Below are positions 28,779 through 38,246 of a stretch of DNA of 64,000 nucleotides, piece after piece. Below the pieces are notes generated by a model that saw nothing but the letters and a program-made list of their open reading frames with translations, was not told the DNA's origin and did not search any database. Every line of letters begins with the position of its first letter. Positions within the stretch are counted from its first letter, which is position 1. Both the position numbers and the translations under genes were made by a program. Source of the DNA: Pseudomonas sp. 8AS (GTDB lineage Bacteria; Pseudomonadota; Gammaproteobacteria; Pseudomonadales; Pseudomonadaceae); contig NZ_LR733406.1 of assembly GCF_902506505.1 (NCBI RefSeq), positions 1,696,017 through 1,760,016 on the forward strand, written 5' to 3'.

Positions 28779-30131
28779 ATGGCCAAGCGCAGCAGTGGCT
28801 TGCGTTTCCAACCCAGTGGCGGCGAGCGCAAGGCGCAGGTGCCGGTGGGCAAGAAACAGAAGCTGACCATCGAGCGGCTGGCCAACGATGGCCGCGGCAT
28901 CGCCTTCGTCGACGGGCGCAGCTGGTTCGTCGCCGGCGGCCTGCCGGGCGAGGAGGTCGAGGCGCGCGTGCTGGCGGCCCGCAGCCAGGTGGTCGAGGCC
29001 CGCGCCGAGCGCATCCTGCAGGCGGTGGAGCTGCGCCGTCAGCCGCCCTGCGCGCATGCCGGCCGCTGCGGCGGTTGCACCCTGCAGCACCTGCCGCACG
29101 CCGAGCAGCTCGCCCTGAAACAGCGCAGCCTGAGTGAGCAACTGCAGCGGGTTGCCGCTGTGCAGCCGGACCAATGGGCGGCGCCGCTGGTCGGCCCCGA
29201 GTTCGCCTACCGCCGCCGCGCGCGCATCGCCGTGCGCTGGGACGCCAAGGCCAGGCAGCTGGAGGTGGGGTTCCGCGCCGCCACCAGCCAGGACATAGTC
29301 GCCATCGCCGATTGCCCGGTGCTGGTACAGCCCTTGCAGCCCTTGCTGCGCGCGTTACCGCTGTTACTGCGCAGCCTGGATAAACCCCAGGCGCTGGGTC
29401 ACGTCGAGCTGTTCCACGGCACCCAGGCGGCCCTGCTGCTGCGTCACACGGCGCCGCTGGGCGAGGCCGACCTGACGCGCCTGCGCAGCTTCTGCGCCGA
29501 GCATCGGGCGCAGCTGTGGCTGCACGGTGCCGGCGAGCCGGCGGCCGATCAGCCCGGACTGAGCCTGGGTTACCGCCTGGAACCGTGGAACCTGGAGCTG
29601 CAGTACCGGCCGGGCGATTTCGTTCAGGTCAACGAGCCGGTCAATCAGGCGATGGTCGAACAGGCGCTAGACTGGTTGGCGCCGCAGACTGGCGAGCGCG
29701 TGCTGGACCTGTTTTGCGGCCTGGGCAACTTCGCCCTGCCGCTGGCCCAGCGGGTGCGCGAGGTGGTGGCGGTGGAAGGGGTGCAGGCGATGGTCGAGCG
29801 GGCGCGCGGCAATGCCGCGGCCAATGGCCTGGGCAATCTGCACTTTTTCCAGGCCGATCTGTCGAAACCGCTGACCGAGGCCGGCTGGGCCCGGCAGCCG
29901 TTCGACGCGGTCTTGCTCGACCCGCCGCGTGACGGCGCGTTCGAGGTGGTCAAACAGATTGGCACCCTGGGTGCCCGGCGCCTGGTCTATGTATCGTGCA
30001 ACCCGGCGACCCTGGCCCGCGATGCGGCCGAGCTGGTGCGCCAGGGGTATCGGCTCAAGCGGGCCGGCATCCTCGACATGTTCCCGCAGACGGCGCATGT
30101 CGAGGCGATGGCGTTATTCGAGGTGGGCTAG
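28779..30131 (+). CDS. rlmD: 23S rRNA (uracil-1939-C5)-methyltransferase
   Basis: About 450 residues beginning [14 protein letters not shown]. An N-terminal TRAM domain comes first, then the iron-sulfur cysteines ([10 protein letters not shown] about residue 88, and IADCPVL about 158), and the SAM-binding domain with [25 protein letters not shown] and the catalytic Cys in [11 protein letters not shown]. The ATG at 28779 is preferred to a GTG 6 bp upstream because of Shine-Dalgarno spacing. It lies between cysM and relA on the same strand. Confidence 0.95.
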   Translation: MAKRSSGLRFQPSGGERKAQVPVGKKQKLTIERLANDGRGIAFVDGRSWFVAGGLPGEEVEARVLAARSQVVEARAERILQAVELRRQPPCAHAGRCGGCTLQHLPHAEQLALKQRSLSEQLQRVAAVQPDQWAAPLVGPEFAYRRRARIAVRWDAKARQLEVGFRAATSQDIVAIADCPVLVQPLQPLLRALPLLLRSLDKPQALGHVELFHGTQAALLLRHTAPLGEADLTRLRSFCAEHRAQLWLHGAGEPAADQPGLSLGYRLEPWNLELQYRPGDFVQVNEPVNQAMVEQALDWLAPQTGERVLDLFCGLGNFALPLAQRVREVVAVEGVQAMVERARGNAAANGLGNLHFFQADLSKPLTEAGWARQPFDAVLLDPPRDGAFEVVKQIGTLGARRLVYVSCNPATLARDAAELVRQGYRLKRAGILDMFPQTAHVEAMALFEVG

Positions 30132-30212
30132 GACGCTCACGCAATCCGACTGGCTCAGAGAAGGCCAGCGATCATCCGGCAGGGCTAGGGCTCGCCGTAG
30201 GGAAGGTAAACA

Positions 30213-32459
30213 ATGGTACAGGTCAGGGCTCATCAGCCGATCAACGATGACGGCAGCATCAACCTGGAGGCGTGGCTGGACCACACCCTGAGTGCCGATC
30301 CGGCGCTGGACCGCGCGGCGCTGAAAGTCGCCTGCGAGTTCGCCCGCGACGCCGAGCAGCAGGCCAATGCCGCGCAGAACCTGTGGGCCGAGGGTAACTC
30401 CAGCTTCCGCACGGGCCTTGAGATCGCCGAGATCCTCGCCGACCTCAAGCTCGACCAGGATTCGCTGGTCGCCGCGGTGATCTACCGCACCGTGCGCGAA
30501 GGCAAGATCACCCTCAAGACCGTGCAGGAAAAATTCGGCCCGGTGGTGGCCAAGCTGGTCGAGGGCGTGCTGCGCATGGCGGCGATCAGCGCCAGCCTCA
30601 ACCCGCGCGATTCCCTGGTGCTCGGCTCCCAGGCGCAGGTGGAGAACCTGCGCAAGATGCTGGTGGCCATGGTCGACGACGTGCGCGTGGCGCTGATCAA
30701 GCTGGCCGAACGCACCTGCGCGATCCGCGCGGTCAAGCATGCCGACGACGAGAAGCGCCACCGCGTGGCCCGCGAGGTGTTCGACATCTACGCGCCGCTG
30801 GCCCACCGCTTAGGCATCGGCCATATCAAGTGGGAGCTGGAGGACCTGTCCTTCCGCTACCTGGAGCCCGAGCAGTACAAGCAGATCGCCAAGCTGCTGC
30901 ACGAGCGTCGCCTGGATCGCCAGCAGTACATCGCCGACGTGATGCAGCAGCTGCGCGACGAGCTGACCGCCGCCGGGATCAAGGCCGACATCAGCGGGCG
31001 AGCGAAACACATCTATTCGATCTGGCGCAAGATGCAGCGCAAGGGCCTGCAGTTCAGCCAGATCTACGACGTGCGCGCGGTGCGCGTGCTGGTGCCGGAG
31101 ATGCGCGACTGCTACACCGCGCTGGGTATCGTGCACAGCCTGTGGCGGCACATCCCCAAGGAGTTCGACGACTACATCGCCAACCCCAAGGAGAACGGCT
31201 ACCGCTCCCTGCATACCGCGGTGATCGGCCCGGACGGCAAGGTGCTGGAAGTACAGATCCGCACCTCGGCCATGCACGAGGAAGCCGAGCTGGGCGTGTG
31301 CGCGCACTGGAAGTACAAGGGCACCGACGTCAAGGGCAACTCCGACCATTACGAGGAGAAGATCTCCTGGCTGCGCCAGGTGCTCGAGTGGCACGAGGAG
31401 CTGGGCGATATTGGCGGTTTGGCCGAGCAGCTGCGCGTCGACATCGAGCCGGACCGGGTCTACGTGTTCACCCCGGACGGCCATGCCATCGACCTGCCCA
31501 AGGGCGCCACGCCGCTGGACTTCGCCTACCGGGTGCACACCCAGATCGGCCACAACTGCCGCGGCGCCAAGGTCAACGGCCGTATCGTGCCGCTCAGCTA
31601 CAGCCTGCAGACCGGCGAGCAGGTGGAGATCATCACCGGCAAGCACGGCTCGCCGAGCCGCGACTGGCTCAACTCCAACCTCGGCTACATCACCACCAGC
31701 CGGGCGCGGGCGAAGATCGTCCACTGGTTCAAGCTGCAGGACCGTGACCAGAACGTCGCCGCCGGCAAGACCATGCTCGACCGCGAGCTGGGGCGTCTGG
31801 CGCTGCCCCACGTGGACTTCGACAAGCTGGCCGACAAGTGCAACATGAAGACCGCCGAGGACATGTACGCCGCCCTCGGTGCCGGCGACCTGCGCCTGGC
31901 CCATGCGGTCAACATGGCCCAGCAGCTGGTCGAGCCGGAGCGCAGCAGCGAGCAGCTGGAGCTGATTCCGCGGCGCGCCGCCGGCAGCATCAAGCCGGGA
32001 AAGCGTGGCGATATCCAGATCCAGGGCGTCGGCAACCTGCTGACGCAGATGGCCGGTTGCTGCCAGCCGCTGCCGGGCGACCCGATTGTCGGCTACATCA
32101 CCGTTGGCCGCGGGGTCAGCATCCACCGCCAGGATTGCGCCTCGGTGCTGCAACTGGCCGGGCGCGAGCCGGAGCGGATCATCCAGGTCAGCTGGGGGCC
32201 GGTGCCGGTGCAGACCTACCCGGTGGATATCATCATCAAGGCCTACGACCGTTCCGGCCTGCTGCGCGACGTGTCGCAGCTGCTGCTCAACGAGCGGCTC
32301 AACGTGCTGGCGGTCAATACCCGCTCGAACAAGGAAGACAACACCGCGTCGATGCAGCTGACCATCGAGATTCCCGGGCTGGATGCCCTGGGCCGCCTGC
32401 TCGGGCGTATCTCGCAGCTGCCCAACATCATCGAGGTCCGCCGCAGCCGCAGCAATTGA
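30213..32459 (+). CDS. relA: GTP pyrophosphokinase RelA ((p)ppGpp synthetase I)
   Basis: 748 residues beginning MVQVRAHQPINDDGS. The N-terminal pseudo-hydrolase domain has lost its catalytic HD pair (IYRTVREG in place of LHDxxED). The synthetase domain (about 240-350) has RAKHIYSIWRKM, YDVRAVRVLV, ENGYRSLHTAV and EVQIRT. A TGS domain (VYVFTPDGHAIDLPKG, about 405), the Cys-containing region GCCQPLPGD and a C-terminal ACT domain follow. It responds to uncharged tRNA on ribosomes in the stringent response. An AGGGAAGGT-like Shine-Dalgarno sequence precedes the ATG. Confidence 0.96.
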   Translation: MVQVRAHQPINDDGSINLEAWLDHTLSADPALDRAALKVACEFARDAEQQANAAQNLWAEGNSSFRTGLEIAEILADLKLDQDSLVAAVIYRTVREGKITLKTVQEKFGPVVAKLVEGVLRMAAISASLNPRDSLVLGSQAQVENLRKMLVAMVDDVRVALIKLAERTCAIRAVKHADDEKRHRVAREVFDIYAPLAHRLGIGHIKWELEDLSFRYLEPEQYKQIAKLLHERRLDRQQYIADVMQQLRDELTAAGIKADISGRAKHIYSIWRKMQRKGLQFSQIYDVRAVRVLVPEMRDCYTALGIVHSLWRHIPKEFDDYIANPKENGYRSLHTAVIGPDGKVLEVQIRTSAMHEEAELGVCAHWKYKGTDVKGNSDHYEEKISWLRQVLEWHEELGDIGGLAEQLRVDIEPDRVYVFTPDGHAIDLPKGATPLDFAYRVHTQIGHNCRGAKVNGRIVPLSYSLQTGEQVEIITGKHGSPSRDWLNSNLGYITTSRARAKIVHWFKLQDRDQNVAAGKTMLDRELGRLALPHVDFDKLADKCNMKTAEDMYAALGAGDLRLAHAVNMAQQLVEPERSSEQLELIPRRAAGSIKPGKRGDIQIQGVGNLLTQMAGCCQPLPGDPIVGYITVGRGVSIHRQDCASVLQLAGREPERIIQVSWGPVPVQTYPVDIIIKAYDRSGLLRDVSQLLLNERLNVLAVNTRSNKEDNTASMQLTIEIPGLDALGRLLGRISQLPNIIEVRRSRSN

Positions 32460-32577
32460 GCGGCTGCGCTCGGCCTGGCGTGGTTGCAGTGGCGCCGGAA
32501 ATGCTCGCTGGCTACAGCCAGGCGGGCTTTTCCGCTGCCATGTCCAACCCTAACCCTCACCTGTTTCGGGGCTTGTC

Positions 32578-33408
32578 ATGTACCAACTCGACGACCTGCT
32601 GCACCTGATGGCCCGCCTGCGCGACCCGCAGCACGGCTGCCCGTGGGACCTCAAGCAGAGCTATGCGAGCATCGTGCCCTACACCATCGAGGAAGCCTAC
32701 GAGGTGGCCGACGCCATCGAGCGTGGCGACTTCGCGCACCTGCCGGGCGAGCTCGGTGACCTGCTGTTCCAGGTGGTCTATTACAGTCAGCTGGCCCGCG
32801 AGGAGGGGCGCTTCGAGTTCGCCCAGGTGGTCGACGGCATCACGGCCAAGCTGATCCGCCGTCACCCGCACGTGTTTCCCGATGGCGACCTGTATGGCGC
32901 GCCGGATGCGGCGAAACTCGAAGAAGCGGCGGTCAAGCAGCGTTGGGAGGAGCTCAAGGCCGAGGAGCGTGCCGAGAAGGCCGCCGCCCCTGAACAGCTA
33001 TCCCTGCTCGATGATGTGCCCCACGCGCTGCCGGCCCTGAGCCGCGCGGCCAAGCTGCAGAAGCGCGCGGCCCGGGTCGGTTTCGACTGGCCCGCTGCCC
33101 TGCCGGTGGTGGACAAGGTGCGCGAGGAGCTGGACGAAGTGCTGGAGGCCATGAGCGAAAACGACGCCGAGGCGGTGGCTGAGGAAATCGGCGACCTGCT
33201 GTTCGTGGTCACCAACCTGGCGCGTCATCTCAAGGTCGATCCGGAAACCGCCCTGCGCAGTGCCAACGGCAAGTTCGAGCGGCGCTTTCGCTTTATCGAA
33301 CAAACCTTGCGCGCAGCCGGCCAGCCCATTGAGAATTGCAGCCTGGAACAACTGGATGCCCTGTGGGGCGAAGCCAAGCAGCAGGAAAAACGCCTGCCTG
33401 GCTGTTAA
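32578..33408 (+). CDS. mazG: Nucleoside triphosphate pyrophosphohydrolase MazG
   Basis: 276 residues beginning MYQLDDLLHLMARLRDP. Two MazG domains each carry acidic metal-binding helices: EEAYEVADAIE then GELGDLLFQVVYY, and EELDEVLEAM then EEIGDLLFVVTNLAR. It hydrolyses NTPs to NMPs and pyrophosphate, is thought to clear aberrant nucleotides, and lowers ppGpp in E. coli. Placement after relA is the usual gammaproteobacterial arrangement. Confidence 0.95.
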   Translation: MYQLDDLLHLMARLRDPQHGCPWDLKQSYASIVPYTIEEAYEVADAIERGDFAHLPGELGDLLFQVVYYSQLAREEGRFEFAQVVDGITAKLIRRHPHVFPDGDLYGAPDAAKLEEAAVKQRWEELKAEERAEKAAAPEQLSLLDDVPHALPALSRAAKLQKRAARVGFDWPAALPVVDKVREELDEVLEAMSENDAEAVAEEIGDLLFVVTNLARHLKVDPETALRSANGKFERRFRFIEQTLRAAGQPIENCSLEQLDALWGEAKQQEKRLPGC

Positions 33409-33428
33409 CTGTCGAGATTGAATGCCCT

Positions 33429-33968
33429 ATGAGCCTTTCCCTCCGCGACCAGCTGCTGAAAGCCGGCCTGGTCAATGAAAAACAGGCCAAGCAGGCCGGC
33501 AAGCAGAAGCAGAAGCAGCAGCGCCTGGAGAAGAAGAACCAGGTCGAAGTCGACGATTCGCAGAAACAGGCCGCCCTGCAGGCCATGGCTGAGAAGCAGG
33601 CCAAGGACCAGGAGCTGAACCGCCAGCAGCAGGAGAAGGCGGCGCAGAAGGCCCGTGCCGCGCAGATCAAGCAGCTGATCGAGACCTCGCGCCTGCCGAA
33701 GATCAACAGCGAGGACTACTACAACTTCGTCGACGACAAGAAGGTCAAGCGCATCGCGGTCAACGGCATGCTGCGCGACAAGCTCAGCCGCGGCTCGCTG
33801 GCCATCGTCCGGCATGCCGGCGGCTACGAGATCATCCCGCGCGAGGCCGCGCTGAAGATCCAGGAGCGCGACCCGCAGCGCGTGCTGCTGCTCAACACCC
33901 AGACCGAGGCGCCGGACGCCGACGACCCGTACGCCGCCTACCAGGTGCCGGACGACCTGATGTGGTGA
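33429..33968 (+). CDS. DUF2058 domain-containing protein (YaiL-like)
   Basis: 179 residues beginning MSLSLRDQLLKAGLVNEK. A long Lys/Gln-rich charged helix (about 20-90) is followed by a compact domain with LPKINSEDYYNFVDD and RGSLAIVRHAGGYEIIP. It is the widespread, functionally obscure YaiL/DUF2058 family, probably nucleoprotein-associated. It is 20 bp after mazG and followed by a strong terminator, so it closes the transcription unit. Confidence 0.9.
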   Translation: MSLSLRDQLLKAGLVNEKQAKQAGKQKQKQQRLEKKNQVEVDDSQKQAALQAMAEKQAKDQELNRQQQEKAAQKARAAQIKQLIETSRLPKINSEDYYNFVDDKKVKRIAVNGMLRDKLSRGSLAIVRHAGGYEIIPREAALKIQERDPQRVLLLNTQTEAPDADDPYAAYQVPDDLMW

Positions 33969-33981
33969 AGGTCGCTGCATG

Positions 33982-34009
33982 AAAAAGCCGGGCATTGCCC
34001 GGCTTTTTT
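33982..34009 (+). terminator. Rho-independent terminator of the mazG/DUF2058 unit
   Basis: AAAAAGCCGGGC-ATT-GCCCGGCTTTTTT: GC-rich stem, 3-nt loop and T run 13 bp after the stop codon. The flanking A run means it could also work on the other strand for the rof gene. Confidence 0.92.
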
Positions 34010-34099
34010 GTGCGCTCCCCGTTTGCTTTTGCCACCGGATTTACCCGCCCCGGATCTGGACTGGGCGCACCCGGAATCGGTGTTGGCCGGGTGGCGCTG

Positions 34100-34375
34100 C
34101 TAGCAGCGCGCATTGCCCAGCAGCACCCGGCCGAAGCTGGCCCCCGCATCCAGCGGGGTGATGGCCAGCAGGCGATCCATGCGCAGGCGCTGCTCGCCGC
34201 CGGTGCCGCGTACCACGAAGAACTCCTCCTTGTTCGCGGTAATCGCTGTATTGACTGCCTCGGCTTCCAGCTCGCTGCCGTCGGTCAGCTCGATGCGCAA
34301 CTGGTAATGGTGCAGGCAGGCGATCTCCAGGTAGTCGTAGAGGTCGCAGGCGATGGGCTGGTAGCTGTCGTTCAT
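34100..34375 (-). CDS. rof: Rho-binding antiterminator, Rof/YaeO family
   Basis: About 91 residues beginning MNDSYQPIACDLYDYLE. The family pattern ACDLYDYLEIACLHHYQL, then SELEAEAVNT and NKEEFFVV, is that of YaeO/Rof, a small beta-barrel protein that blocks RNA binding by Rho. It is the correct length for the family. The start is fixed by the conserved N-terminus, well inside a longer open frame. It lies between two terminators, so it is probably a single-gene unit. Confidence 0.85.
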   Translation of the reverse strand: MNDSYQPIACDLYDYLEIACLHHYQLRIELTDGSELEAEAVNTAITANKEEFFVVRGTGGEQRLRMDRLLAITPLDAGASFGRVLLGNARC

Positions 34376-34425
34376 GGCGCTTTCCCCTGATGGCTCACTG
34401 ACCAGCCTAGGGCATTTTCGCCAGG

Positions 34426-34459
34426 CAGAAAAAAGCCGGGCATTGCCCGGCTCGTTTTC
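34426..34459 (-). terminator. Rho-independent terminator after the DUF3108 gene
   Basis: On the minus strand, AGCCGGGC-AAT-GCCCGGCT is followed by a T run, 12 bp past the DUF3108 stop. The core stem is the same as the terminator at 33982-34009. Confidence 0.88.
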
Positions 34460-34470
34460 GGCAGGAGTGC

Positions 34471-35187
34471 TTACTCCTTGATGCCCTCGACGGTGCGGCC
34501 GTTGACGGTGCCGTCCTTGAGCATGATCTGGTATTCCTTGCCGTCCTTCTCCACCTGGTGCAGGCGCACCAGCAGGTAGTCCCAGTCCTTGGCGAACCAC
34601 AGCACGGTCTTGCGGCTGCTCTGGGTCGGGTCACGCACGCGCTCGACCTTGATCGCGTCGATCAGCCCGGCCTTGGTGCGCACGCGCTCCTCGCCGAGCA
34701 CGCGGAAGTCGTAGACCTCGATCTCGTCGCCGTCGACCACCTGGTAGCTCATGCTCTGCTTGCCGGCGGCGACGTCTTCCTGCAGCACCAGCTGGTAGGT
34801 CGACTTGTCCTGCATGCCGCGGTTGAGGGCGAAGCGCACCGGCTCGCCGCGATCGCTGCCGATCACCTGCTTCTCGGTCCAGTCGAAGTCATGCTCGACC
34901 TGCTTGGCCTTGCCCAGGCCGCTGCGGTCGAAGCGGTAGGTCAGCGGCAGGAAGGTGCCGTTTTCCACGCGGAAGGTGCTCACTTCGCTGAGGCTGGCCA
35001 CCAGCATGGCGGCCTCGAAGCTGAGTTCCCAGCGGCCGTTGTCCAGCTGCTTGAGGCTGCGTCCGGCGGTACCGCTGATCGGCAGTTGTTTCCAGTCGGC
35101 GGTGTAGCTGGCCGAGAACGGGGTCAGCTCGGCTGCCGCCAGCGGCAGGCTGAACAGGGCGAGGAGCAACAACAGGGCGCGGCGCAT
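34471..35187 (-). CDS. DUF3108 domain-containing exported protein
   Basis: 238 residues beginning MRRALLLLLALFSLPLAAAE, a clear Sec signal peptide cleaved near AAA-E. The rest is a beta-rich periplasmic domain (FSASYTADWKQLPISGTAGR, YQVVDGDEIEVYDFRVLG) of the DUF3108 family, often seen beside purN. Its function is unknown. It is 11 bp downstream of purN and probably co-transcribed with purM-purN. Confidence 0.88.
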   Translation of the reverse strand: MRRALLLLLALFSLPLAAAELTPFSASYTADWKQLPISGTAGRSLKQLDNGRWELSFEAAMLVASLSEVSTFRVENGTFLPLTYRFDRSGLGKAKQVEHDFDWTEKQVIGSDRGEPVRFALNRGMQDKSTYQLVLQEDVAAGKQSMSYQVVDGDEIEVYDFRVLGEERVRTKAGLIDAIKVERVRDPTQSSRKTVLWFAKDWDYLLVRLHQVEKDGKEYQIMLKDGTVNGRTVEGIKE

Positions 35188-35198
35188 CGATCGATCTC

Positions 35199-35846
35199 CT
35201 AGTTACGTAGCTGCTGCCCACAGGGCGGCAGGGCCTGGCCATCCAATTCTGCCCCGGTGCTGCCCAGGCGCAGGCGGCCTTCGGCGAACCAGCGCATGGC
35301 CAGCGGGTAGATGCGGTGTTCTTCGGCGTGGACGCGCTGGGCCAGGCTGTCCGGCGTGTCGTCCGACTGCACCGGCACTATGGCCTGTACGACCAGAGGG
35401 CCGCCATCGAGTTCCTCGGTGACGAAGTGCACGCTGCAGCCATGCTCGTGGTCGCCGGCCTCCAGCGCTCGCTGGTGGGTGTGCAGGCCCTTGTACTTGG
35501 GCAGCAGCGAGGGATGGATGTTCAGCAGGCGGCCACTGTAGTGGCTGACGAAGGCGGGGGTGAGGATGCGCATGAAGCCGGCCAGGATCACCAGCTGCGG
35601 GGCGAAACCGTCGATGCACTCGACCAGGGCGGCATCGAAGGCCTCGCGGCCGTCGAACTGCTTGTGGTCGAGCACGCGGGTGTCGATACCGGCTTGTTTC
35701 GCTCGCTCCAGGCCGTAGGCATCGGCGCGGTTGGAAATCACCGCGCGGATGCGGGCCGGGCTGTCGCCCTTGGCGAGGCTGTCGATCAGGGCCTGCAGGT
35801 TGCTGCCAGACCCGGAAATCAGCACCACGACATTGCAGTCGGCCAT
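35199..35846 (-). CDS. purN: Phosphoribosylglycinamide formyltransferase
   Basis: About 215 residues beginning [18 protein letters not shown]. Catalytic residues lie in LLNIHPSLLPKYKG (Asn and His) and HGCSVHFVTEELDGG (His and Asp). It transfers a formyl group from 10-formyl-tetrahydrofolate to GAR in purine synthesis. The start overlaps the purM stop by 1 bp (TGATG). Confidence 0.96.
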   Translation of the reverse strand: MADCNVVVLISGSGSNLQALIDSLAKGDSPARIRAVISNRADAYGLERAKQAGIDTRVLDHKQFDGREAFDAALVECIDGFAPQLVILAGFMRILTPAFVSHYSGRLLNIHPSLLPKYKGLHTHQRALEAGDHEHGCSVHFVTEELDGGPLVVQAIVPVQSDDTPDSLAQRVHAEEHRIYPLAMRWFAEGRLRLGSTGAELDGQALPPCGQQLRN

Positions 35847-36904
35847 CAGTGGGCTTTCAGGTTGTTCAGCACGACCTGGGCAGCGCCTTCGGCAGCGACG
35901 CCGATCTGGCCGATCAGCCACGGCGCTTCGCCCGAGGCGCGCAGGCTGGCCAGGGTGGCCTCGACCTGGTCCTGGGCCACGCAGATGACCATGCCGACGC
36001 CGCAGTTGAGTACGCGGTGCATCTCGTGCTCATCCACATTGCCTTTTTCCTGCAGCCAGTCGAACACCGCCGGGCGGGTCCAGCTGGCCACGTCGACCAC
36101 CGCCTGGGCGCCTTGCGGCAGCACGCGCGGGATGTTGTCGAGCAGGCCGCCACCGGTGATGTGGGCCATGGCCTTGACCGCGCCGGTTTCCTTGATCAGC
36201 TTGAGCAGCGGCTTGACGTAGATGCGGGTCGGCGCCATCAGCAGGTCGGTCAGCGGCTTGCCAGCCACCTGGGTGGTTTCGATGTCGGCGCCGGCGACTT
36301 CGATGATCTTGCGGATCAGCGAGTAGCCATTGGAATGCGGGCCGGACGAGGGCAGGGCGATCAGGGCGTCACCGGTAGCGACTTTCGAGCCGTCGATGAT
36401 CTCGGCCTTTTCCACCACGCCGACGCAGAAGCCGGCCAGGTCGTAGTCTTCGCCTTCGTACATGCCCGGCATCTCGGCGGTTTCACCACCCACCAGGGAG
36501 CAGCCGGCCAGTTCGCAACCGGCGCCGATGCCGGTGACCACGGTGGCGGCCACGTCGACGTTGAGCTTGCCGGTGGCGTAGTAGTCGAGGAAGAACAGCG
36601 GCTCGGCGCCGCACACCACCAGGTCGTTGACACACATGGCGACCAGGTCCTGGCCGATGCTGTCGTGCTTGTTCAGGTTCAGCGCCAGGCGCAGCTTGGT
36701 GCCGACGCCGTCGGTGCCGCTGACCAGTACCGGCTGCTTGTAGCCGGCGGGGATTTCGCAGAGGGCGCCGAAGCCACCCAGGCCACCCATGACCTCCGGG
36801 CGGGCGGTGCGCTTGGCAACGCCTTTGATGCGTTCGACCAGGGCTTCGCCGGCGTCGATGTCTACACCGGCGTCCTTGTAGCTGATGGAGGGTTGCTTGC
36901 TCAT
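35846..36904 (-). CDS. purM: Phosphoribosylformylglycinamidine cyclo-ligase (AIR synthetase)
   Basis: 352 residues beginning [19 protein letters not shown], the standard PurM start. Motifs include [43 protein letters not shown] and [17 protein letters not shown]. It closes the imidazole ring in purine synthesis. It is coupled to purN and divergent from the DUF2066 gene across 207 bp. Confidence 0.97.
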   Translation of the reverse strand: MSKQPSISYKDAGVDIDAGEALVERIKGVAKRTARPEVMGGLGGFGALCEIPAGYKQPVLVSGTDGVGTKLRLALNLNKHDSIGQDLVAMCVNDLVVCGAEPLFFLDYYATGKLNVDVAATVVTGIGAGCELAGCSLVGGETAEMPGMYEGEDYDLAGFCVGVVEKAEIIDGSKVATGDALIALPSSGPHSNGYSLIRKIIEVAGADIETTQVAGKPLTDLLMAPTRIYVKPLLKLIKETGAVKAMAHITGGGLLDNIPRVLPQGAQAVVDVASWTRPAVFDWLQEKGNVDEHEMHRVLNCGVGMVICVAQDQVEATLASLRASGEAPWLIGQIGVAAEGAAQVVLNNLKAH

Positions 36905-37111
36905 GGGTTCAGGCCTTTAAGGGGGAAATGCGGTTGTCGACCGGGCCGGGCGGGAGTCCACGCGCGTGCCGGTCTGCGAAGGCGCGCGATTTTATCAGGC
37001 TTGCCCGTCAGCGGCCACCGGCCCCGACGGTTGCCGCGTGGCGGGCGGCTGTTTAAGGTATAAGCCTTCGCGTGCGCCCATCGCACACACCTCCAGCCGT
37101 CGAGACCTCAC

Positions 37112-38137
37112 ATGCGCCTGTTCGTCCGTCTGTTTGCCCTGTGCTGTGCGCTGCTCAGCCTGCCGTCCCTTGCCGAACCGGTCAGCGGCCTCTACCAGGT
37201 GCGCGAGGCGGTCACCAGCCAGCAGCCGGGAGAGCGCGGCGTGGTCCTGGGCAAGGCCCTGGAAACTCTGGTCCTGCGCCTCACCGGCGATGCCCAGGCG
37301 CTGCAGGCGCCGGGCCTGGAGGGGGTGCGCAAGGACCCGCAGCAACTGGTCAGCCAGTACGTCTACGAGGGCGACACCCTGATCGTCGACTTCGATCCGC
37401 TGACCACCGAGAACAAGCTGCGCCAGGCCGGCCTGGCCCTGTGGGGTGCCAATCGCCCGGCGATCCTGGCCTGGTGGCTGAATGCCGGGGTAGAAGGCTC
37501 CAGCCTGCTCGGCGATGGCCAGGAAGCGGCCACGCCGCTGCGCCAGGCCGCGCAGAACCGTGGCCTGCCGCTGCGCCTGCCGCTGGCCGATCTGCAGGAA
37601 CAACTGCTGGCGACCCCGGAAACCCTCGGCGCCGACCAGCCGACTGCCCTGCAGCCGGCCTCCGAGCGCTATGCCGCCGATGCCTTGCTGGCCGTGCAGG
37701 CGACGGAGGCGGGTGGTCAGTGGCAGGCCGAGTGGCGCCTGTGGCTGGGCGACAGCCGCGAGCAGGGCAAGGCCCAGGGCGCCGACCAGAAGGCCCTGGC
37801 CGATGCCGTGCTGCTGGCCGTGAGCGAACGTCTGGCGCCGCGTTTCGTGGTCAAGCCGGGGGCGGCCAGCGCCCTGCTGGTCGAAGTACAGGGCACCGAC
37901 CTGGCGCGCTATGCCAATCTGGCGAATCTGCTCGAACCCTTTGCCGCGCGCCTGATCAAGGTCAAGGGCGACCAGCTGACCTGGCAGGTCAATGCCAGCG
38001 CCGAACAGCTGCGCGCCCAGTTGGCCCTGACCGGTCTGCAGGAAATCCCCGCCGATGCCACGCCACTGGATGCCAGTGCGGCAGCCGGGGCTGCACCGGC
38101 GCCGGCTCCTGCAAACCTGCTGCGTTTTCGCTGGTAG
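37112..38137 (+). CDS. DUF2066 domain-containing exported protein
   Basis: 341 residues beginning MRLFVRLFALCCALLSLPS. It has a signal peptide cleaved near SLA-EP, then the DUF2066 region (GLYQVREAV, VLGKALETLVLRLTGD, ENKLRQAGLALWGANRPAILAW). The family is common in Pseudomonas between purM and the perM/hda genes; its function is unknown and it is probably periplasmic. The C-terminus is Ala/Pro-rich. It is 109 bp upstream of perM on the same strand. Confidence 0.87.
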   Translation: MRLFVRLFALCCALLSLPSLAEPVSGLYQVREAVTSQQPGERGVVLGKALETLVLRLTGDAQALQAPGLEGVRKDPQQLVSQYVYEGDTLIVDFDPLTTENKLRQAGLALWGANRPAILAWWLNAGVEGSSLLGDGQEAATPLRQAAQNRGLPLRLPLADLQEQLLATPETLGADQPTALQPASERYAADALLAVQATEAGGQWQAEWRLWLGDSREQGKAQGADQKALADAVLLAVSERLAPRFVVKPGAASALLVEVQGTDLARYANLANLLEPFAARLIKVKGDQLTWQVNASAEQLRAQLALTGLQEIPADATPLDASAAAGAAPAPAPANLLRFRW

Positions 38138-38246
38138 CTTGCCGCGCGGCAGCGCCCCGCCCATCGGGCGCAAGGGCTGAAGCAGCGCACACAACCGTGG
38201 GCCAAGGCGCGCGGAGACAGGGATGAACCGAGGCGGAGAGCCCGAG